Shown here: piece after piece, positions 6,816 through 11,004 of the stretch
Numbering within the stretch: the first letter of the stretch is position 1
How the letters are laid out: each line of letters starts with the position of its first letter
From: JBJFCE01 sp051888775
GTDB lineage: Bacteria; Bacillota; Clostridia; Lachnospirales; Lachnospiraceae
Length of the DNA: 11,004 nt
Reading direction: 5' to 3'
Assembly: GCA_051888775.1 (NCBI GenBank)
Contig: JBJFCE010000053.1
Span: forward strand, 1 to 11,004
Translations under genes and position numbers: made by a program
Notes under the pieces: model-generated
What the model was told of the DNA's origin: nothing
Databases searched by the model: none
The model's input: the letters and a program-made list of their open reading frames with translations, nothing else

Positions 6816-8165
6816 GTGAAAAGACAAAGATGGTATGCGGTTGTTCTGTGCCTTGCACTGCTTGGCGGCTGTGGTTTAAAGGAAGAAGAAAAACCGATAC
6901 AGAGTACGCAGGTACAGGATAGCGGATATGTGGGAATGAACGGAGATCATCCGGAACTGAATTATGAGATCACACCGATGCGTCCCGGGGTGCTGACGGA
7001 CCAGACAGGGTATGATTCGGACAGTACGAAGGTGGTTTTGTTTCTCGGCAGCAGTCTGGGAGATTCCTTTCAGGTGATAGATGCCGAAAGCGGCAGTACA
7101 GTATATAGCGGTGAAATAGAGTATAGCGGTATCGATCCGCAGAACGGAGAACGTGTCAGCTACGGTGTTTTTACCGGACTGGTCGAGAACGGAGATTATT
7201 ATATCAAGACGTCGGTGATCGGAGAGTCTTATCCTTTTTCCATTTCGGACAGCCTGTATACGGATGTATTCCGTTCTGCATGCATTCAGTTCCGGTCGTT
7301 ATGGGAGACCGAAGCGGGGTATCGTCCGCAGGAATTGCAAAAGGATGCGGAAACGATCTGCAATCTGCTGATCGCATTTGAATATTATACCGGTATTTTT
7401 CAGGATGATCTTGGAATTGACGGAAGCGGGAATGACATTCCTGATCTGCTCGATATTATCAGGAACAGAGTGAATGTGATCCTGACAGTGGATAGCAGAG
7501 AATTAAGTTACGAGCAGCTTGCATGCTATACAGGGATTCTGGCACAGTTTGCCCAGGACTATAAGAGCTTTGATGCCGTTTATGCGGACGCCTGTCTGAC
7601 AAAGGCACAGGAAGCATTTCGTATGCTGGAGCAGTCTAAAGAACCCCTTCAGGATGAAAGCTATTATTTTTATGCATTATCCCAGTTGTACCGGGCAACA
7701 GGCTACGTGAACTATCATACGCAGTTAAAGAATATACTGAAACAGGGGGCTGTTTCGGGAGAAATGGCATTTTACGGAAATGTGGCGTACATGTCGTGCA
7801 AATATAAGGTGGATGCCGACTTATGCAGCGGGATTATGACGGCACTGATGAATGAAGCGGAAGAAATTTCCCAGATATCTTCCAAAGATCCGTATCTGGT
7901 GTGCGGGTATGACTTACAGGAAATCTGTGAGAGTATGTCGAAGCTTGCATTGGTCAATTATGTGATCACCAATCATGAGTATGTGACTGTGCAGGAGAAT
8001 CATCTGCATTATCTGCTTGGAAGAAATCCGGCAGGACTCAGCTATATTTCCGGAATAGGATATCAGAGTGCGGAAACGGAAGAGTGTATCAGTGCGGACA
8101 GCTATCAAAGCGCGGCACTGATCTTTATGATGAGCGAAATCATCAGGGAAGAGATGTCGGATTAG
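6816..8165 (+). CDS. Lipoprotein with CelD-type Ig domain and degenerate GH9 domain
   Basis: The start is GTG, with AGGAGG (6804-6809) 6 bases upstream. It begins a lipoprotein signal: M-K-R-Q-R, a hydrophobic run and lipobox LLGGC with acylated Cys19. Of 449 residues, about 56-145 match the Ig-like N-terminal domain of GH9 cellulases: TDQTGYDSDSTKVV, YSG, and the SYPFSISD end. The GH9-like alpha-helical domain follows from about 150, with SGNDIPDLLD (204-213) and HYLLGRNPAGLSYISG (398-413). The GGWxDAGD segment, which supplies catalytic Asp residues and normally sits before the SGNGIPDLLD motif, is missing. The HHR segment after the LGRN motif is missing too. It is probably a membrane-tethered glycan-binding or structural protein rather than a cellulase. 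Being cotranscribed with ddl and murF hints at a cell-envelope role, which is inference. Confidence 0.8.
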   Translation: MKRQRWYAVVLCLALLGGCGLKEEEKPIQSTQVQDSGYVGMNGDHPELNYEITPMRPGVLTDQTGYDSDSTKVVLFLGSSLGDSFQVIDAESGSTVYSGEIEYSGIDPQNGERVSYGVFTGLVENGDYYIKTSVIGESYPFSISDSLYTDVFRSACIQFRSLWETEAGYRPQELQKDAETICNLLIAFEYYTGIFQDDLGIDGSGNDIPDLLDIIRNRVNVILTVDSRELSYEQLACYTGILAQFAQDYKSFDAVYADACLTKAQEAFRMLEQSKEPLQDESYYFYALSQLYRATGYVNYHTQLKNILKQGAVSGEMAFYGNVAYMSCKYKVDADLCSGIMTALMNEAEEISQISSKDPYLVCGYDLQEICESMSKLALVNYVITNHEYVTVQENHLHYLLGRNPAGLSYISGIGYQSAETEECISADSYQSAALIFMMSEIIREEMSD

Positions 8166-8214
8166 ATCAGAGAGAGGAAATAGTTGCGCAAGACGCTTCG
8201 GAATGGAGGAAATT

Positions 8215-9246
8215 ATGAAAATCGTAGTATTGGCAGGTGGTATCAGTACGGAGAGAGATGTCTCCCTGACTTCCGGAAGCCAGATTTATAGGGCATTAAA
8301 GGACCGCCATGAGGTGATTTTGCTGGATGCCTATTTAGGCTATGAGGGCGAGGACTATCAGGAAGTATTTTCCATGGAAAAAGACTGGGCAGAAGGAATT
8401 TCCGCGATTCCGCAGGTAGATCCCGATCTGTCCCTGATTCGTGCCAAAAGAAAGGATAACCCGAATGTGTTTTTCGGACCGCATGTCATTGATATCTGCA
8501 AACAGGCGGACATCGTATTCCTTGCGTTACATGGGGAGAATGGGGAAAACGGAAAGCTGCAGGCGGCCTTTGATTTGTTTGATATCAAATATACGGGAAC
8601 CGATTATATCAGCAGTGCCATTGCGATGAATAAAGCTTTGACAAAGGAAAAATTTGCATATCATCATATTCCGACCCCGGCGTGCAAAATTGTGCGCGGG
8701 GAAGAAACGAATCCACAGGTGGAATTTCCCTGCGTAGTAAAAATCTGCAGCGGCGGTTCCAGCGTCGGCGTATATATTGTTCATAACGAGGAGGAATATG
8801 CTTCTGCTATGAAGGATGCCAGAAGCTATGATGCCGAGATTCTGATTGAAAGCTATATCAAGGGACGTGAGTTTACGGTCTGTGTGATTGACGGTCAGGC
8901 GCTTCCGGTTGTGGAGATCGCACCCAAGGAAGGCTTTTATGATTATAAGAACAAATATCAGGCGGGCAGCACGGTAGAGACATGTCCTGCAGATCTGAGT
9001 TCTGAGAAAACAAAGGAAATACAGGATATTGCAGTCCGTGCTTTTCAGGCGCTTGGATTAAAAACTTATACCCGCTTTGACTTTATGATGGATGATAAGG
9101 AACAGTTCTATTGTCTGGAAGGGAATACTCTGCCGGGTATGACACCGACTTCATTGATTCCACAGGAAGCAAGAGCAATCGGTGTGGAGTTCCCGGAGCT
9201 TTGTGAATGGATCATCAAAGTGTCTTTGGAGAAGTATCAGGGGTGA
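8215..9246 (+). CDS. ddl: D-alanine--D-alanine ligase
   Basis: Ddl joins two D-Ala with ATP to make the dipeptide that ends peptidoglycan stems. The 343 residues follow the family order. GGISTERDVSLTSG (8-21) starts the N-terminal domain. LHGENGENGKLQ (105-116) and YTGTDYISSA (126-135) follow, with VVKICSGGSSVGV (174-186) as the ATP-grasp glycine-rich loop. The omega loop GFYDYKNKY (240-248) has the Tyr-Lys-Tyr pattern of D-Ala-D-Ala ligases rather than VanA-type D-lactate ligases. LEGNTLPGMTPTSLIP (301-316) carries the Mg-binding Glu and Asn. ATG 8215 has GGAGG (8205-8209) 5 bases upstream. An in-frame ATG at 8203 overlaps that site and is unlikely. It lies 49 bases after the lipoprotein gene and 13 bases before murF, in one operon. 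Confidence 0.95.
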   Translation: MKIVVLAGGISTERDVSLTSGSQIYRALKDRHEVILLDAYLGYEGEDYQEVFSMEKDWAEGISAIPQVDPDLSLIRAKRKDNPNVFFGPHVIDICKQADIVFLALHGENGENGKLQAAFDLFDIKYTGTDYISSAIAMNKALTKEKFAYHHIPTPACKIVRGEETNPQVEFPCVVKICSGGSSVGVYIVHNEEEYASAMKDARSYDAEILIESYIKGREFTVCVIDGQALPVVEIAPKEGFYDYKNKYQAGSTVETCPADLSSEKTKEIQDIAVRAFQALGLKTYTRFDFMMDDKEQFYCLEGNTLPGMTPTSLIPQEARAIGVEFPELCEWIIKVSLEKYQG

Positions 9247-9259
9247 TAGGAGAGGAAAG

Positions 9260-10645
9260 ATGACATTAGCGCAGATGGCAGAGGCATGTGGGGGAATCCT
9301 GCATGCGGGAGCATATCATAAACAGACAGAGCAGGAGGCAGCAGGTGTTGTGCTGGACTCCAGAAAGGTAGAACCCGGTTTTGTGTTTGTGGCAACCAAA
9401 GGGGAGCGCGTGGACGGTCATGATTTTATTGACAGTGTCTATGCACAGGGAGCACTTGGCGTTATTTGCGAGAAAGTTCCGACAGAGCCGAAGGGACCTT
9501 TTATTCTGGTCAAGGACAGCTTTCAGGCACTCAAGGATATCGCAGAAGCATATCGCAGGACGCTTCAGATTCCGATCGTTGGCATTACGGGCAGTGTCGG
9601 AAAGACGAGCACCAAAGAGTTTGTCGCATCTGTGCTGGGACAGAAATACAACGTATTAAAAACAGCGGGGAACTATAATAACGAAGTCGGGCTTCCGCTG
9701 ACCGTACTTCGGATTACAAAAGAGCACACTGCAGCGGTGCTGGAAATGGGAATCAGCGAATTCGGTGAGATGCATCGTCTGAGCAAGATTGCGAGACCTG
9801 ACATTTGTCTCATAACAAATATCGGTCAGTGTCATTTGGAGAATCTTCATTCCAGAGACGGCATTTTACAGGCAAAGTCTGAGATCTTTGATTATATGTC
9901 ACAGCAGGGAGCGGTCTGTTTAAACGGAGACGACGATAAGCTGTGTACGCTGACTCAGGTAAAAGGAATCCGTCCGGTATTTTTCGGTAAGGATCCTGCA
10001 TGTCAGGTTTATGCAGACGAAATTGAAAATAAAGGATTATTTGGAAGCTGTTGTAGGATTCATACACCGCAGGGCGAATTTGAGGCACAGATTCCGCTCC
10101 CCGGAGCACATATGATATACAATGCACTGGCAGCAACGGCGGTAGGACTTCAGCTCGGACTGACGCTTGCACAGATACAGGCGGGAATCGCAGCCGTAAA
10201 GCCTGTCGGCGGCAGAAGCAATCTGATCACCTGTAAGAACCGGACTGTGATCGATGACTGCTATAATGCAAGCCCGTCTTCCATGAAGGGTGCGTTGGAG
10301 CTGTTGTCCACGGCACTTTCCAGAAAGGTTGCGATCCTTGGGGATATGTTTGAACTTGGCAGTAATGAAATTGCGCTGCATGAAGAAATCGGCAGATATG
10401 CGTACGGAAAAGCAGATGTCCTGCTGTGTGTCGGCAGACTTTCAAAGTACATGTATGAAGCGGCAAAGAAACAGATAGAAAGTTCTTCCGAACAGAATGC
10501 CGGCATGATGGAGCTGCATTATTATGCTACCAGAGACGCACTAGAGTCAGACCTTGCCAATATATTGCATGATGGCGACACGGTTTTGGTTAAAGCGTCT
10601 CATGGCATGTCACTTGAACATGTCGTAGAGTTCCTGACAAAATAA
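9260..10645 (+). CDS. murF: UDP-N-acetylmuramoyl-tripeptide--D-alanyl-D-alanine ligase
   Basis: MurF is the last cytoplasmic amino-acid ligase of peptidoglycan synthesis, adding the D-Ala-D-Ala made by Ddl to UDP-MurNAc-tripeptide with ATP. The 461 residues have the typical three domains. The P-loop is ITGSVGKTST (109-118). GNYNNEVGLPLTVL (137-150), LEMGISEFGEM (161-171) and ITNIGQCHLEN (185-195) follow, then QAKSEIF with the Lys (K206) that is carbamylated in Mur ligases. VGGRSNLI (316-323), DDCYNASPSSM (332-342) and LGDMFELG (360-367) complete the set. Near the C-terminus VLVKASHGMS replaces the commoner KGSR form. ATG 9260 has AGGAG (9248-9252) 7 bases upstream. An upstream extension inside ddl has no support. 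It ends the operon; hairpin element D follows 28 bases after the stop. Confidence 0.96.
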   Translation: MTLAQMAEACGGILHAGAYHKQTEQEAAGVVLDSRKVEPGFVFVATKGERVDGHDFIDSVYAQGALGVICEKVPTEPKGPFILVKDSFQALKDIAEAYRRTLQIPIVGITGSVGKTSTKEFVASVLGQKYNVLKTAGNYNNEVGLPLTVLRITKEHTAAVLEMGISEFGEMHRLSKIARPDICLITNIGQCHLENLHSRDGILQAKSEIFDYMSQQGAVCLNGDDDKLCTLTQVKGIRPVFFGKDPACQVYADEIENKGLFGSCCRIHTPQGEFEAQIPLPGAHMIYNALAATAVGLQLGLTLAQIQAGIAAVKPVGGRSNLITCKNRTVIDDCYNASPSSMKGALELLSTALSRKVAILGDMFELGSNEIALHEEIGRYAYGKADVLLCVGRLSKYMYEAAKKQIESSSEQNAGMMELHYYATRDALESDLANILHDGDTVLVKASHGMSLEHVVEFLTK

Positions 10646-10673
10646 AATATTATTGAAAAATTTTCATAGTCAA

Positions 10674-10860
10674 CAAGCGTTCCGCCCAAGGCACTTTCCT
10701 GTCAAGCGGAGCTGTTCCTGTTTGTCGGTCCTTGAAAAACGTCGGCACTTAGCGAGGTCCTTTCGAGCTTAGTGTCCGTTACGTTTTTCACGGAGTGAGA
10801 ACGTGCCGACGAACAGGAACAGCTCCGCTTGACAGGAAAGTGCCTTGGGCGGAACGCTTG
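10674..10860. repeat. Long hairpin element D (55-bp near-perfect arms)
   Basis: Arms 10674-10728 and 10806-10860 pair at 54 of 55 positions, the exception being a U-G pair in plus-strand RNA. The 77-base interior folds again: GAAAAACGT (10734-10742) with ACGTTTTTC (10781-10789), and CACTTAGC (10746-10753) with GCTTAGTG (10767-10774) at 7 of 8. GTCGGCAC (10741-10748) is exactly complementary to GTGCCGAC (10803-10810), which competes with the outer stem. The core is shared with element A and, inverted, with B. It lies between convergent genes and may end both transcripts. Confidence 0.93.
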
Positions 10861-10903
10861 CAGTATGTTGCGGTATGTGTAAAAATTAAATAAAAACCAA
10901 GGG

Positions 10904-11004
10904 CTACAGTAACTCGTGATTCTTTTTCAAGGTTTCCAGAATCAGTTCGCGGGTATAGGCACCGACAGCCTTCTGCTGTTCCTTTGGAAGATCTTTGATA
11001 TAAA
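10904..11004 (-). CDS. 3' end of an unidentified minus-strand gene
   Basis: On the minus strand a frame is open from the window edge (first full codon at 11002-11000) to TAG at 10906-10904, giving the last 32 residues of a protein. The end, GAYTRELILETLKKNHELL, is charged, likely helical and protein-like, and codon use resembles the neighbours. It is too short to assign a family. It converges on murF, with hairpin element D between. The bases just past its stop are T-rich on its own strand. Confidence 0.55.
   Translation of the reverse strand, partial: YIKDLPKEQQKAVGAYTRELILETLKKNHELL

Noticed and set aside
9182..9259. 26-residue upstream extension of murF inside ddl.
   Set aside because: Known MurF proteins start at the MTLAQMAEA-like sequence, and the ATG at 9260 has its own ribosome binding site.
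10654..10666. TGAAAA-A-TTTTCA inverted repeat after murF as a terminator.
   Set aside because: The stem is only A-T pairs with a one-base loop and no T-run, so it is too weak. Element D is the better candidate.
1..10860. CRISPR array or integron attC array as an explanation of the repeats.
   Set aside because: The repeats are single, far apart and between unrelated genes. There are no short direct repeats with regular spacers, and no cas or integrase gene. Arms are longer than attC sites and lack their GTTRRRY ends.

Overview
The window looks like chromosome from a spore-forming, Gram-positive member of the Clostridia, most likely family Lachnospiraceae. The evidence is a spoIID-spoIIQ pair, strong purine-rich ribosome binding sites (AGGAGG and AGGGGG types), moderate GC content, a ddl-murF pair, and a GH9-type lipoprotein gene joined to cell-wall genes. 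The family-level placement is inference. The sequence is draft quality: there is a 100-N scaffold gap at 2614-2713.

Layout, left to right: half of a long hairpin element (1 to about 112); a sigma-A-like promoter and a 770-residue aconitase-superfamily hydratase (213-2525); a hairpin element broken by the gap (2552-2862) and a terminator (2931-2966); a 370-residue calcium-loop protein with a TTG start (3057-4169); a hairpin element (4183-4324); spoIID (4393-5406); a very good sigma-F-like promoter and spoIIQ (5517-6461); a gene-poor stretch and another hairpin element (6604-6736); an extended -10 promoter driving an apparent operon of GH9-like lipoprotein, ddl and murF (6816-10645); a long hairpin element (10674-10860); and the 3' end of an unidentified minus-strand gene (10904-11004).

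Two functional themes stand out. The first is the cell wall: Ddl makes D-Ala-D-Ala and MurF attaches it to the UDP-MurNAc-tripeptide. SpoIID and SpoIIQ normally work on peptidoglycan between mother cell and forespore during engulfment. The second is loss of enzyme residues. The SpoIID homologue has Val where the family has its catalytic Glu. The SpoIIQ homologue has lost all canonical LytM metal ligands. The GH9-like lipoprotein lacks the DAGD catalytic segment.

The most unusual content is non-coding. Five long inverted-repeat elements (about 130-190 bp, arms of about 33-59 bp) occupy nearly every substantial gap between transcription units. They fall into two related types with conserved central cores and near-perfect self-complementarity. 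Arm sequences differ between elements while pairing within each is preserved. This looks like a dispersed structured repeat family that I cannot match to a named one.
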